From positions 248,001 through 312,000 of the forward strand of contig OY781043.1 of the NCBI GenBank assembly GCA_963676165.1: a stretch of DNA of 64,000 nucleotides, given 5' to 3'. The translations under genes were made by a program, and so were the position numbers. The notes beneath the pieces are model-generated. The model was not told the DNA's origin, searched no databases, and worked only from the letters and a program-made list of their open reading frames with translations. The stretch comes from JAQIBY01 sp963676165 (lineage in GTDB: Bacteria > Bacteroidota > Bacteroidia > Bacteroidales > ML635J-15). Below are positions 1-9,403 of the stretch, one piece after another (position 1 is the first letter of the stretch; every line of letters begins with the position of its first letter).

Positions 1-140
1 GTTTGACTATTTAGATACCAAACATCAGCATCTTTTTCCGGATAATAAATTTGTTGACAGGTTATTTCTTGTGTATAACAATTGAAATTAGTAAACACTG
101 TGAAGATAAGGAAAATAAAATACAATTTTCTGCTTGGCAT
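1..140 (-). CDS. N-terminal fragment of a secreted protein (gene runs off the window)
   Basis: Reading the minus strand from an ATG at 140-138 gives 46 codons without a stop up to the window edge. The product starts with two basic residues, then a hydrophobic stretch (LYFIFLIFTVFTNF) and a polar mature start with CYTQE, which is a typical Bacteroidota signal peptide; the Cys might be a lipobox. Nothing of the mature domain is visible, so no function can be given. It diverges from the methyltransferase gene, with 68 bp between the chosen starts. Confidence 0.6.
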   Translation of the reverse strand, partial: MPSRKLYFIFLIFTVFTNFNCYTQEITCQQIYYPEKDADVWYLNSQ

Positions 141-162
141 AGGCAAATATGGTTAATAATGC

Positions 163-170
163 TATCTTTG
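163..170 (+). promoter_or_regulatory. Bacteroidota -7 promoter element TATCTTTG
   Basis: The octamer matches TAnnTTTG. Transcription would start about 5-8 nt downstream, which lies after the first in-frame ATG (149) of the next gene and therefore favours the ATG at 209. Confidence 0.5.
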
Positions 171-208
171 TAAAGGTAAATATTTTTATTAAAAAAATAC
201 AAAAAACA

Positions 209-910
209 ATGAAATCAAGACGAGCATTTAAAAGAGTATTTTTTAAGTTAAAGTTGCACTATATTTTCCCTGAATATTTCTTTAGTTTTTTTGGACATAT
301 CTCTGGGTTGTCAAAGTTTATACGGAAGCATAGTAAGAATTTGTCTTACAATGACTTTTGTACACGCCGTTTTGATTACAGCAAACGATATGGTTTGTTT
401 ACACATGTTATTGAGAGTGAAAAACTAGATGATATAAATTATTTAGAGTTTGGTGTTGAAAATGGTGGTTCTTTTAAATGGTGGTTAGAACATATTGATC
501 ATCCGGATGCAAAGTTTTATGGTTTTGATACTTTTTCAGGATTACCAGAAGCGTGGGGACCATTTGCAAAAGGATCTATGTCTGCTGGTGAAATTCCTAA
601 GATTGAAGATCCTAGACATCAGTTTGTTCAAGGTTTGTTTCAACAAACATTACCAGACTTTTTAAAATCATTTGATGGGTCAAAACAAAATGTTATTCAT
701 CTTGATGCAGACTTGTACTCTTCTACCTATTATGTACTTAATGTAATGGCTCCTTATTTGAAGTCAGGAGATATTCTCTTCTTTGATGAATTCAATGTTC
801 CTATGCATGAGTATAAGGCTTTTACTGAATTTGTGAATTCGTATTATATTGATTTTGAGGTATTGGGAGCAGTCAATAATTTCTACCAAATGGCTGTGAA
901 AATTAAATAG
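209..910 (+). CDS. TylF/MycF-type class I SAM-dependent methyltransferase
   Basis: The protein has 233 residues from the ATG at 209; an earlier ATG at 149 would add 20 residues but lies upstream of a good promoter element. Visible features are a SAM-binding motif LEFGVENGGS, the block YGFDTFSGLPE, then HLDADLYSSTYY and a metal-ligand-like segment FFDEFNV. This order is that of the macrocin O-methyltransferase family (TylF), which methylates sugar hydroxyls with SAM and Mg2+. The substrate here is unknown; surface-glycan or secondary-metabolite sugar modification is an inference. The N-terminal 40 residues are basic and aromatic and may be a membrane-associated extension. It is probably a single-gene unit. 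Confidence 0.75.
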   Translation: MKSRRAFKRVFFKLKLHYIFPEYFFSFFGHISGLSKFIRKHSKNLSYNDFCTRRFDYSKRYGLFTHVIESEKLDDINYLEFGVENGGSFKWWLEHIDHPDAKFYGFDTFSGLPEAWGPFAKGSMSAGEIPKIEDPRHQFVQGLFQQTLPDFLKSFDGSKQNVIHLDADLYSSTYYVLNVMAPYLKSGDILFFDEFNVPMHEYKAFTEFVNSYYIDFEVLGAVNNFYQMAVKIK

Positions 911-952
911 TTTCTTTAAAAAATAGATCTGTATTTTTCATTGAAGTTTTTC

Positions 953-960
953 TATCTTTG
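953..960 (+). promoter_or_regulatory. -7 promoter element TATCTTTG for lepA
   Basis: TAnnTTTG match located 20 nt before the chosen lepA ATG. It shows that the TTG at 941 cannot be the lepA start, since that codon would be upstream of transcription. Confidence 0.55.
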
Positions 961-979
961 CGCTTTAATGCATATGAGT

Positions 980-2767
980 ATGGATAAGATCAGAAACTTT
1001 TGTATCATCGCACATATTGATCATGGGAAATCCACCCTTTCAGACCGTTTGTTGCAGGCTACACAGTCTGTAAATGAAAGAGAATTTAAGGATCAGATTT
1101 TGGATAGTATGGACCTTGAACGTGAGCGTGGAATTACAATTAAAAGCCATGCAATCCAAATGAATTACAATTCAGGAGGAAAAGATTATGTGCTTAATCT
1201 GATTGATACTCCCGGGCATGTCGATTTTTCATATGAGGTGTCTCGTTCTCTTGCCGCTTGCGAAGGTGCACTCTTAATTGTGGATGCAACACAAGGTGTT
1301 CAAGCACAAACTATTTCAACACTTTATCAGGCAATTGATAATGATCTGGAAATTGTTCCTGTCATGAATAAAATTGATTTGGACAATGCTATGCCAGATG
1401 AAGTGGAAGATCAAATTATCGACTTAATTGGTTGTGAGCGAGAAGAAATTCTCAGAGCGAGTGGAAAAACCGGGGAAGGAGTTCCTGAAATTTTAGAAGC
1501 CATCGTTGAACGTATCCCTGCTCCCAAAGGAGATCCGGAAGGGAAATTACAAGCTCTTGTTTTTGACTCTGTTTTTAACGCATATCGTGGGGTCATTGCT
1601 TATTTCCGTATTTTCAATGGAACCATTCATAAAGGAGATCATGTTAAATTCTTTAATACCGATAGTGATTACCATGCCGATGAAGTAGGTAATCTCAAAT
1701 TGAAAATGTTTCCGAAAGACAAGCTTGTTGCAGGAGATGTTGGGTATATAATTTTAGGAATAAAAACAGCCAAAGAAGTTAAAGTAGGAGATACCTTAAC
1801 TCATTTTGAGAGATCTTGCGATAAAGCAATTTCTGGTTTTGAAGATGTGAAACCTATGCTCTTTGCAGGTATCTATCCTGTGGATGCTGATGATTATGAA
1901 GAGTTACGTGCTTCAATTGAAAAATTGCAATTAAATGATGCTTCTTTGACATTTATTCCAGAATCATCTGCAGCGCTTGGATTCGGTTTCCGTTGTGGAT
2001 TTCTTGGTTTATTACACATGGAGATTGTTCAAGAACGCCTCGATAGAGAGTTTGATATGGATGTGATTACGACAGTTCCTAACGTACCATACATCGCACA
2101 TTTAGGAAATGGGGAAACATTGGAAGTCCATAATCCATCAGGCTTGCCTGATGCAAATGACCTCGATTTTGTTGAGGAACCTATGATTAAAGGAAATATT
2201 ATTACTCCTTCGGAATCCATTGGTCCAATAATTAAACTGATTGTTGATCGTCGTGGAACACTAATAAACCAGATTTATTTGACAAATAATCGTATGGATT
2301 TGAGCTTTGAACTCCCTCTTGGTGAGATTGTGTTCGATTTCTACGATAAGCTAAAGAGTATTTCAAAAGGCTATGCCTCATTTGATTACCATGCGTCAGG
2401 ACATCAGCCAGCAAAACTTATTCGTATGGATATTTTGCTGAATGGTGAAATGGTTGATGCATTGTCCACTCTTACACATGTTGACAATGCATACCGTTTG
2501 GGACGAAGAATGTGTGAAAAGCTGAAAGAACTAATTCCTCGTCAGCAATTTGATGTGGCAATTCAGGCAGCAATCGGTTCAAAAATCATTGCGAGAGAAA
2601 CAGTTAAAGCTGTCCGTAAAGATGTAACTGCCAAGTGTTATGGTGGAGATATTACACGTAAGCGCAAATTGTTGGAGAAACAGAAAAAAGGGAAAAAACG
2701 TATGCGTCAGGTAGGATCTGTTCAAGTGCCACAGACAGCATTCCTTGCAGTGCTTAAGCTTGATTAG
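980..2767 (+). CDS. lepA: Elongation factor 4 (LepA), ribosomal back-translocase GTPase
   Basis: The protein has 595 residues from ATG 980, the family's usual length. The G1 loop AHIDHGKST is at residues 11-19 and DTPGH at 76-80, followed by the LepA-specific C-terminus with the basic GGDITRKRKLLEKQKKGKK tail. LepA binds ribosomes in the cytoplasm and remobilises stalled or mistranslocated complexes under ionic stress. ATGs at 968 and 974 are also in frame, but the family normally begins about five residues before NFCIIAHIDHGK, which fits 980. It has its own promoter and no obvious partner gene. Confidence 0.97.
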   Translation: MDKIRNFCIIAHIDHGKSTLSDRLLQATQSVNEREFKDQILDSMDLERERGITIKSHAIQMNYNSGGKDYVLNLIDTPGHVDFSYEVSRSLAACEGALLIVDATQGVQAQTISTLYQAIDNDLEIVPVMNKIDLDNAMPDEVEDQIIDLIGCEREEILRASGKTGEGVPEILEAIVERIPAPKGDPEGKLQALVFDSVFNAYRGVIAYFRIFNGTIHKGDHVKFFNTDSDYHADEVGNLKLKMFPKDKLVAGDVGYIILGIKTAKEVKVGDTLTHFERSCDKAISGFEDVKPMLFAGIYPVDADDYEELRASIEKLQLNDASLTFIPESSAALGFGFRCGFLGLLHMEIVQERLDREFDMDVITTVPNVPYIAHLGNGETLEVHNPSGLPDANDLDFVEEPMIKGNIITPSESIGPIIKLIVDRRGTLINQIYLTNNRMDLSFELPLGEIVFDFYDKLKSISKGYASFDYHASGHQPAKLIRMDILLNGEMVDALSTLTHVDNAYRLGRRMCEKLKELIPRQQFDVAIQAAIGSKIIARETVKAVRKDVTAKCYGGDITRKRKLLEKQKKGKKRMRQVGSVQVPQTAFLAVLKLD

Positions 2768-2901
2768 TTATTTATCCTTCAGTTACTATTTCCTTGTTAT
2801 CAGCTTCAATGCTTTCGTGATAAAGATAAATGTTGACATTTATACCACATGTCCTTTTGCTTCATTAACAAATTTTTAAGTGGAATGTCATCATCTTTGT
2901 G

Positions 2902-2909
2902 TACATTTG
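2902..2909 (+). promoter_or_regulatory. -7 promoter element TACATTTG for the M16 protease gene
   Basis: Exact TAnnTTTG match 26 nt upstream of the signal-peptide ATG at 2935; it excludes the upstream in-frame start at 2899. Confidence 0.5.
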
Positions 2910-2934
2910 TCAGGTACAACACAATAAAAAAATT

Positions 2935-5733
2935 ATGAAAAAATTTGTTTTAGGAGCATTTGCTCTCTTGCTATCTGCAAGCATGTTTGCACAGGTTAAC
3001 ATGCAGGAAAAAATTCCATTTGATCAAAACATTACCCACGGTACACTTGATAATGGAATGGAGTATTTCATTAAATCAAATCCACAACCGGAAAATCGTG
3101 CTGAGTTAACTTTAGTTGTGAATGCTGGAGCTGTTCTTGAAGATGAAGATCAACAGGGACTTGCACACTTTTGTGAGCATATGGCATTTAACGGAACAAA
3201 AAATTTCCCTAAACATGAATTGGTTAACTACCTTGAATCAACAGGGATGAAATTTGGTGCTGATGTGAATGCATACACTTCATTTGATGAAACCGTATAT
3301 GGAATTACCATTGCAATGGATAATGAAGAAATGCTTGACCAAGGACTTCTCGTTTTACACGATTGGGCTCATTTGGTTTCTTTCGAAGATGAAGAAATTG
3401 ATGCTGAACGTGGTGTTATTCACGAAGAATGGCGTATGGGACAAGGTGCTCAAGATCGTATGATGCGTCAGTATCTCCCTAAAATTTTCCATAATTCAAA
3501 ATATGCTGAACGTCTTCCAATTGGAACAATGGATGTTGTTGACAACTGTGAATACGAAACACTTCGTCGTTTTTACAACGAATGGTACAGACCAGACCTT
3601 ATGGCTGTTGTTGTCGTTGGTGATTTTGACCAAAAAGCAATGGAAAATAAAGTTGTTGAGCTTTTCTCAAAAATTCCTGAAAAAACAGACGGGCGTGAAC
3701 GTCCATTCATTGATATGCCTGACCATAAAGAAACTTTGGTAACTGTTGCTTCTGATCCTGAAGCTCCAATTTCTATGGTTCAGATGTATACCAAATTTCC
3801 TGTTATTGAATTGAAAACGATTGCCGATTATAAAGAACAACTTGTTTCTAATTTAATTAGCAGCATGCTTAGTAACCGTCTGAGCGAATTAACTCGTCTC
3901 GAAAATCCTCCATTTGTACAAGGTTTTGCCGGACATTCAAATTTCATCGGTCCAAAATCTGTTTACATGAGCCTTGGTATCGCAAAAGACAATGATATTT
4001 CTGGTGCAATGAAAGCTTTGGTAATGGAAAACCAACGTGCAAAACAACATGGTTTTACTGCTACCGAGTTGGAACGTGAAAAATCTGCTATGCTTAAACA
4101 AATGGAAAAAGCATTCAATGAAAAAGATAAGAGAAAATCATCAGACTTAGTTTCTGAAATTTCATCTTACTATCTCTACCCACATAATCCAATTCCTGGA
4201 ATTGAGTATGAATATGAATTGTACCAAAAATTAATTCCTGAAATCACTCTGGAAGATGTGAATGCGAAAATGGCTAGCTTAATTAAAAAAGAGAATACCG
4301 TAATCGTTGCAATGCTTCCTGAAAAAGAAGGTATTGAAGTTCCTACTGAAGAAGAAATTCTTGCTGAATACAATAAATTCAATGAGATTGAAGTAGAGGC
4401 ATATGTTGATCAAGTGAACGAAGAGCCATTGCTTTCTAAACTTCCTGAAGCAAAACCAGTTGTTAAAGAATCATACGATAAAAACCTTGATTACACAGTT
4501 TTTGAATATGAAAACGGTGTGCGTGTTATCATCAAACAAACTGATTTTAAAGACGATGAAATTCTTTTTAAAGCAAAATCTTATGGTGGATCATCATTGT
4601 ACGAACAAAAAGACGATATCAACTTAGATATTGCCACTTCAGTTGCTGATGAATCAGGTCTTGCAAATTACGACAGAACTGATTTGGATCGTTTCCTTGC
4701 TGACAAAAATGTACGTTTGAATGCTTATATTGGAGAAACAAGTGAAGGGCTTAACGGTAATTGTTCTACTGCAGATCTTGAAACAATGTTACAAATGATT
4801 TATGCACAATTTACATCTCCACGTGTATCTGAAACTGCATTCAATTCATATGTCAACAAAACAAAAGCACTATTAGAAAATCAGTCACTTGACCCTCAAA
4901 AAGCTTGGCAAGATACATTGGCAACTACATTGGCTTCAAATCACCCACGTCGTCGTGTTCTTACCCCTGAATTGTTAGATGAGGCAAGTTATAAACGCAT
5001 CAGCTACATTATGAAAACTCGCTTTGGAGATCCAGGGAACTTTACTTTCTATTTTACCGGTAATATTGATCCTGAAAAAGTAAAACCTTTGCTTTCACAG
5101 TACCTTGGTGGATTACCAACTGTAAATCGTGAAGAAAGCTGGAAAAACCTCGGAATTAATCCTCCTGCAGGTGTAGTTGACAAAACTGTTTACAAAGGAA
5201 AAGATGATAAAACTATGGTAATTATCAACTTCCATGGTGAGATGGATTATACTGTAAAAGATCGTCTTGAACTGAATGCTGTTTCTTCCGTGCTTTCAAC
5301 CAAACTTTTGGAAGAAATTCGCGAAAAGAAATCAGGTGTTTACACTATTGGAGCATATCCTAGTGCAAGTCGTATTCCTGATGAAGAATATAGTGTAACC
5401 GTATTCTTCACTTGTGATCCTGCACGTGTTGATGAATTGACAGAAGGAATTTTTGCTGAGATTGATAAATTGCAAGCAAACGGTCCTAGTGATGTTGATA
5501 TGAATAAAGTGATTCAGAAACAAAGCAGAGAATTGGAAACTGACATGAAAGAAAACCGTTTCTGGATGAATAAATTGGAAGAAGTTGAAAATGGTAGTAT
5601 GAAAGCAAAAGATGTAATGAAACATCAAAAATGCATTGATAAACTCAGTGCAAAAAAATTGCAAAAAGCTGCTGTTAAATATTTTGACAAAGACAATTAT
5701 GTTCGCGTTGTGCTGAAGCCAGAACAAAAATAG
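2935..5733 (+). CDS. Exported M16-family zinc metalloprotease (two-domain, insulinase-like)
   Basis: The protein has 932 residues with a clear signal peptide (MKKFVLGAFALLLSASMFAQ). The inverted zinc motif HFCEH is at residues 78-82 with the distal glutamate region VIHEEW about 75 residues later, so the N-terminal half is catalytic. A second M16 half without the zinc motif follows (from about residue 500), as in the long periplasmic M16 peptidases (PqqL type) that degrade peptides in a closed clamshell. The start was chosen for the signal peptide and the promoter just upstream. It is monocistronic, with a strong terminator right after the stop. A second, less similar M16 protease is encoded at 35.4 kb. 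Confidence 0.9.
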   Translation: MKKFVLGAFALLLSASMFAQVNMQEKIPFDQNITHGTLDNGMEYFIKSNPQPENRAELTLVVNAGAVLEDEDQQGLAHFCEHMAFNGTKNFPKHELVNYLESTGMKFGADVNAYTSFDETVYGITIAMDNEEMLDQGLLVLHDWAHLVSFEDEEIDAERGVIHEEWRMGQGAQDRMMRQYLPKIFHNSKYAERLPIGTMDVVDNCEYETLRRFYNEWYRPDLMAVVVVGDFDQKAMENKVVELFSKIPEKTDGRERPFIDMPDHKETLVTVASDPEAPISMVQMYTKFPVIELKTIADYKEQLVSNLISSMLSNRLSELTRLENPPFVQGFAGHSNFIGPKSVYMSLGIAKDNDISGAMKALVMENQRAKQHGFTATELEREKSAMLKQMEKAFNEKDKRKSSDLVSEISSYYLYPHNPIPGIEYEYELYQKLIPEITLEDVNAKMASLIKKENTVIVAMLPEKEGIEVPTEEEILAEYNKFNEIEVEAYVDQVNEEPLLSKLPEAKPVVKESYDKNLDYTVFEYENGVRVIIKQTDFKDDEILFKAKSYGGSSLYEQKDDINLDIATSVADESGLANYDRTDLDRFLADKNVRLNAYIGETSEGLNGNCSTADLETMLQMIYAQFTSPRVSETAFNSYVNKTKALLENQSLDPQKAWQDTLATTLASNHPRRRVLTPELLDEASYKRISYIMKTRFGDPGNFTFYFTGNIDPEKVKPLLSQYLGGLPTVNREESWKNLGINPPAGVVDKTVYKGKDDKTMVIINFHGEMDYTVKDRLELNAVSSVLSTKLLEEIREKKSGVYTIGAYPSASRIPDEEYSVTVFFTCDPARVDELTEGIFAEIDKLQANGPSDVDMNKVIQKQSRELETDMKENRFWMNKLEEVENGSMKAKDVMKHQKCIDKLSAKKLQKAAVKYFDKDNYVRVVLKPEQK

Positions 5734-5757
5734 TTTTTCAAAATTTTAGACATAGTA

Positions 5758-5789
5758 AAACTGCCGCAGATTCTGTGGCAGTTTTTTTT
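5758..5789 (+). terminator. Intrinsic terminator after the M16 protease gene
   Basis: A 10-bp stem (ACTGCCGCAG / CTGTGGCAGT, one G-U pair) with a 3-nt loop is followed by eight T residues. Confidence 0.85.
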
Positions 5790-5817
5790 GATGACATCTG
5801 AATTGATGATTAGTGGT

Positions 5818-5865
5818 AGCTTTTGGCGTGATTTTTCGCTCTTTTGCAAAAATCATGTCCAAAAG
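5818..5865. repeat. REP-like imperfect palindrome, copy 1
   Basis: An 18-nt arm CTTTTGGCGTGATTTTT pairs with AAAAATCATGTCCAAAAG across a short loop. An inverted near-identical copy is at 59006-59054 and a half copy at 59591-59603. All three lie just downstream of stop codons. Confidence 0.6.
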
Positions 5866-5995
5866 TAAATTTGCTATTGCTTTGTATTTGAGCCGGACAT
5901 GGATGAAGCCAATTATACATATGTATTTATCGAAAAGTTGGGGAAAAGAACTACTTATGTGTTTTAAACTAAGTGATTATTGATTATAAATTTAA

Positions 5996-6166
5996 TTCAA
6001 TGAAAATCGTATCTCAATTCAGAATTTTGAGTCTTATGCTATTCATTCAGTACGTTTTTGGGATAATCAATTAAAATCCTTTGGAAGCAATGAACACGTT
6101 AGAATTTATGGTCTATGGAATCCCACAATACCTGACTTTATCGTAGAGGAATTTGTTTTATTGTAA
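5996..6166 (+). pseudogene. Possible C-terminal remnant of a lost gene
   Basis: An open frame of 56 codons with no start runs from just after an in-frame stop to a TAA at 6164-6166 that directly abuts a terminator hairpin. It reads like real protein near the end (FWDNQLKSFGS then GLWNPTIPDFIVEEF). I do not recognise a family. The rest of 5790-6220 shows only the REP-like palindrome and terminators. Confidence 0.3.
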
Positions 6167-6195
6167 AAAAAAGCCTCTGTACGGAGGCTTTTTTT
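6165..6195. terminator. Bidirectional intrinsic terminator
   Basis: A stem AAGCCTC/GAGGCTT is flanked by an A-run on the left and a T-run on the right, so it can end transcripts from both strands; it lies 26 bp past the stop of the minus-strand S9 peptidase gene. Confidence 0.85.
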
Positions 6196-6220
6196 ATATC
6201 TTACGTCGAACTAAGCTTGT

Positions 6221-8320
6221 TTATTTCAAATAAGTGTCTAACCAAGCTTTGAACTCACGTTGCCAAAGCACAGAGTTTTGTGGTTTTAGAACAAAATGTG
6301 TTTCCTCTGGGAAAACAAGCAATTTGCTTTCTACTCCATTCAACTGTGCAGCATTAAAAGCCTGCAAGCTTTCAGTGTAAGGAATACGGAAATCATATTC
6401 ACCTGTGATGATGAGAATAGGTGTGTCCCATTTATCAACAAATCTGTGTGGTGAATTTGCGTAAGAACGCTGTGCTATTTCATTGTCTTTTTCCCAATAT
6501 GCACCACCTAAGTCATGGTTAACAAAGAAATATTCTTCAGTACCATTAAACTGACTTTCTAAATTGAACATACCACAGTGCGAAATAAAAGCTTTAAAAC
6601 GACCTTCGTGATGACCAGCTAACCAATACACAGAAAATCCTCCGTAAGACGCTCCAACTGCACCAATTTTATCTTCATCAATAAATGGTTTTGCAGACAT
6701 AGCATCTGTTGCAGAAAGATAATCTTTCATGTTTTGTCCTCCGTAATCACCGGAGATTTGCTCATTCCATTCGTCACCAAATGAAGGTAATCCACGACGG
6801 TTAGGCGCAATTACAACGTATCCGTTTGCTGCCATCATCTGAAAATTCCAGCGGAAAGAGAAAAATTGTGAAACTGCTGATTGTGGACCTCCCTGACAAT
6901 AAAGTATAGCAGGATATTCTTTGTTTTCATCAAAATTTGGTGGTAAAATTAACCAAACTAACATTTCTTTGCCGTCTGTCGTTTCAACCCATTCTTGACG
7001 AACTTCACCCATTTCAATTTTGTCGTAGATGAATTGGTTTACATGAGTAATTTGAGTTTCAACAGCAGGTTCGTGTAAATAAAGCTCGCTTGCTTGGGAT
7101 ATGCTCATGCGGTTCGCCAAAATCTTATCCCCTTGCACCTGAATGCTATTGTAATTATGCCATCCATCAGTGTATTGAGAAATTTCATTATTTGCTAAGT
7201 TGATTTTGTAAATCTGATACGTTGCATTGATTCCGGAAATGAAATAAATTTCCTTATCGTCATCACTCCAATTGATTGATCCAACAGTTTGTTCAAACTC
7301 TTCAGTGTGGTTTGTTAATGATTTTGTATCTAAATCATAAACAACCAATCTAGGACGATCAGACTCATAGCCTGCAATTTTCATTTGTTCCCATGCAATT
7401 TTGTCTCCAGCATTAGAGAAAACAGGATATTTATCGTAACCAGGATTTGGTGCTGAGAGATTTTCAGTTTCTCCGTTTTCGCAATGATAAAGGTAAATAT
7501 CAGAATCGGTGCTTACTGCATATTCATTTTTACCCATTTTTTTGCATGTATAGGCGATCATATTAGATTTTGGAGACCATGTAATTTCACCAAAATCAAA
7601 ATATGGTGATAAAGGAGCATCGTATTTTTCGCCTTCCATGATGTCTTTTCCCTCTGTTACAAGTCCATCAAGTTTTGCCACAAAAATGTGACTGTAAGCA
7701 TCGTCTTCCCAATGATTCCAATGGCGATACATGAGTTCTGTTGCCATGTGTACATTTGCTTCAGGCAAATCGGGATAAATGTCTTGTGTGTTGTCTTCCA
7801 ATTTGACATCTGCACAATAAAGTAGTTTTTCTCCGTTTGGAGCAATATCATAATGATTAATGCCACCTTCAATAGAGGTTAACTTCTTAGCATCTTTCCC
7901 TTCCAAATTCATGGACCAAACTTGAGTTCCATCTTCATCCGCAGTTAAATATGCAATACGGCTGCCATCTTCTATCCATTCAGGATGGTAACAACTCATA
8001 CTACCAGAAGTTAACTGTGTCATATCTCCTCCTTTAGCAGGAATAAGGTAAATATGAGTTTGTCCTTTATTCGCTTCCAAAGAATATTTTGTCAATGAGA
8101 AAACTACTGATTCTCCATCAGGGGAGAGTGCATATCCGCCAATACGATTAAACTTCCAAAGGATTTCTGGAGTTAATATACCACCAGCAATTTCTTCATC
8201 AGTCAGCTGATTATCAATTACTAAAGCTTCAGCGTCTTTATCCTTAGATCCGGACATATCACCGCAAGAAACCATTGCCAATAAAGGCAAGAACATCATA
8301 AAAATCCAAATACGTTTCAT
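6221..8320 (-). CDS. S9-family (prolyl oligopeptidase-type) serine peptidase, lipoprotein
   Basis: From the ATG at 8320 the protein has 699 residues; a TTG at 8329 is also in frame but less likely. A type II signal peptide ends in the lipobox LAMVSC (Cys19), so it should be lipid-anchored in the envelope. The N-terminal half is a beta-propeller of the WD40-like/DPP-IV type; the C-terminal alpha/beta-hydrolase domain has the nucleophile in GASYGG (Ser558), Asp643 in GEYDFRIPY and His675 in EETHFV. This matches S9 dipeptidyl/acylaminoacyl peptidases that trim oligopeptides for uptake. It is the last gene of the bcp-recA-TPR run, behind a hairpin that may separate it. Confidence 0.92.
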   Translation of the reverse strand: MKRIWIFMMFLPLLAMVSCGDMSGSKDKDAEALVIDNQLTDEEIAGGILTPEILWKFNRIGGYALSPDGESVVFSLTKYSLEANKGQTHIYLIPAKGGDMTQLTSGSMSCYHPEWIEDGSRIAYLTADEDGTQVWSMNLEGKDAKKLTSIEGGINHYDIAPNGEKLLYCADVKLEDNTQDIYPDLPEANVHMATELMYRHWNHWEDDAYSHIFVAKLDGLVTEGKDIMEGEKYDAPLSPYFDFGEITWSPKSNMIAYTCKKMGKNEYAVSTDSDIYLYHCENGETENLSAPNPGYDKYPVFSNAGDKIAWEQMKIAGYESDRPRLVVYDLDTKSLTNHTEEFEQTVGSINWSDDDKEIYFISGINATYQIYKINLANNEISQYTDGWHNYNSIQVQGDKILANRMSISQASELYLHEPAVETQITHVNQFIYDKIEMGEVRQEWVETTDGKEMLVWLILPPNFDENKEYPAILYCQGGPQSAVSQFFSFRWNFQMMAANGYVVIAPNRRGLPSFGDEWNEQISGDYGGQNMKDYLSATDAMSAKPFIDEDKIGAVGASYGGFSVYWLAGHHEGRFKAFISHCGMFNLESQFNGTEEYFFVNHDLGGAYWEKDNEIAQRSYANSPHRFVDKWDTPILIITGEYDFRIPYTESLQAFNAAQLNGVESKLLVFPEETHFVLKPQNSVLWQREFKAWLDTYLK

Positions 8321-8336
8321 ATTATTCAAAATTAAA

Positions 8337-8359
8337 GCTGCCCGTAAAAAACGGGCAGC
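8337..8359 (-). terminator. Hairpin between the TPR gene and the S9 peptidase gene
   Basis: A perfect 9-bp stem GCTGCCCGT/ACGGGCAGC encloses five bases and is followed on the minus strand by TTTAATTTTG. It probably ends or attenuates transcription from recA-TPR. Confidence 0.6.
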
Positions 8360-8372
8360 AAATGATTAAAAT

Positions 8373-9398
8373 TTATTTCTCATCCAGTGCATTTAGGCCT
8401 TGAACTGCCAAAGGATAATTGGGAACAATGTCAAGCGCCTTATAATAGTCGGCACGTGCATTTTCATATTGCCCCAAGAGTTCGTAAGCGTAGCCACGAT
8501 TGTAATATGCTTTGTGAGCAGTACTGTCTATCGCAATTGCATCGGTAAATAAGGCTACTGCATCATCGTATGACTCTAACAGTACCATATTGACATAAGC
8601 AGAATTGTACAACGCACCATAATGCATGCTATCAGTAACTTGAAGCAGTTTATCATATTGCTCCAAAGCTAGTTCGGGTTGACTATTTTGCTGATAATAG
8701 AAACCTAGATTATACAACAATTCTAAGTTTTCAGGAGCTTTCATCAATCCAGCTTTGAAATACTCAAGTGCCAAAACATCGCCAGCACTCATATACAATT
8801 GTCCCAATAAATTGTAAGCCGCAATGTATTCTGAATCGTATTCCAAAACAGTTTGTAGGCTTTCTATGGCTCTTGCCGGTTGATTCATTTCACGGTAAAC
8901 TAATGCCTCAACAAAATAAGTATCTGCATCTTGCTGATTGTACGATTTAATCTGCCTAGTATATTCCAAAGCTTGCATGTAGTCTTCCACATAGAAATAA
9001 ATCTGTGCAAGTCTCAAAAGCGATTCTTTATCTCCTTCAAATAGGCTCAGACATTTTTCGGCTGCTTTCTTCGCTTTACCAGATTGTCCAAGCTCCATAT
9101 GCAAATCAATAAGTGAATAATATACTTCCCGATTCAAAGAATCCAGTTTGAGTGAGATATTCAAATCATTGATTGCTTCTGAAGGATTGCCTTGCTCTGC
9201 ATACAATTGAGAGCGCTGAACAAATAAGTCTGCGTTTTCAGGGTTTTCTCGTATTGCTTCGGACAAAGATTCAACAGTAAGCGAATCTGTAGATTCACTG
9301 TTTGTCTCTGTTTTAGCTTCTTTGTTTTTGTCTGGATGACAAGCCCAAAGAGAACCAAGAAATACAAGGGTAAAAACCCAAATAATTCGATTTGTCAT
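8373..9398 (-). CDS. TPR-repeat lipoprotein
   Basis: The 341-residue product begins with a type II signal peptide (lipobox GSLWAC), followed by a short Ser/Thr/Glu-rich linker and then about eight tetratricopeptide repeats from residue 50 to the end, e.g. the segment around AYYNRGYAYELLGQYENA. TPR lipoproteins in this phylum usually act as protein-interaction scaffolds at the inner face of the outer membrane. No partner can be identified. The gene starts 5 bp after recA on the same strand, so it is very probably cotranscribed with it. A role tied to recombination is not implied by the sequence. Confidence 0.85.
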   Translation of the reverse strand: MTNRIIWVFTLVFLGSLWACHPDKNKEAKTETNSESTDSLTVESLSEAIRENPENADLFVQRSQLYAEQGNPSEAINDLNISLKLDSLNREVYYSLIDLHMELGQSGKAKKAAEKCLSLFEGDKESLLRLAQIYFYVEDYMQALEYTRQIKSYNQQDADTYFVEALVYREMNQPARAIESLQTVLEYDSEYIAAYNLLGQLYMSAGDVLALEYFKAGLMKAPENLELLYNLGFYYQQNSQPELALEQYDKLLQVTDSMHYGALYNSAYVNMVLLESYDDAVALFTDAIAIDSTAHKAYYNRGYAYELLGQYENARADYYKALDIVPNYPLAVQGLNALDEK

Positions 9399-9403
9399 AA
9401 AGA

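Noticed and set aside
2..85. Plus-strand open frame at the left edge as the end of an upstream gene
   Set aside because: The minus strand over the same bases has an ATG and a textbook signal peptide open to the edge, which explains the region better.
941..979. TTG at 941 as the lepA start
   Set aside because: The promoter element at 953-960 lies after it, and the family N-terminus fits ATG 980.
5332..5727. 131-codon minus-strand frame within the M16 gene
   Set aside because: It overlaps a well-supported gene on the other strand and its Phe/Cys/Asn-rich product has no domain; it is a shadow frame.
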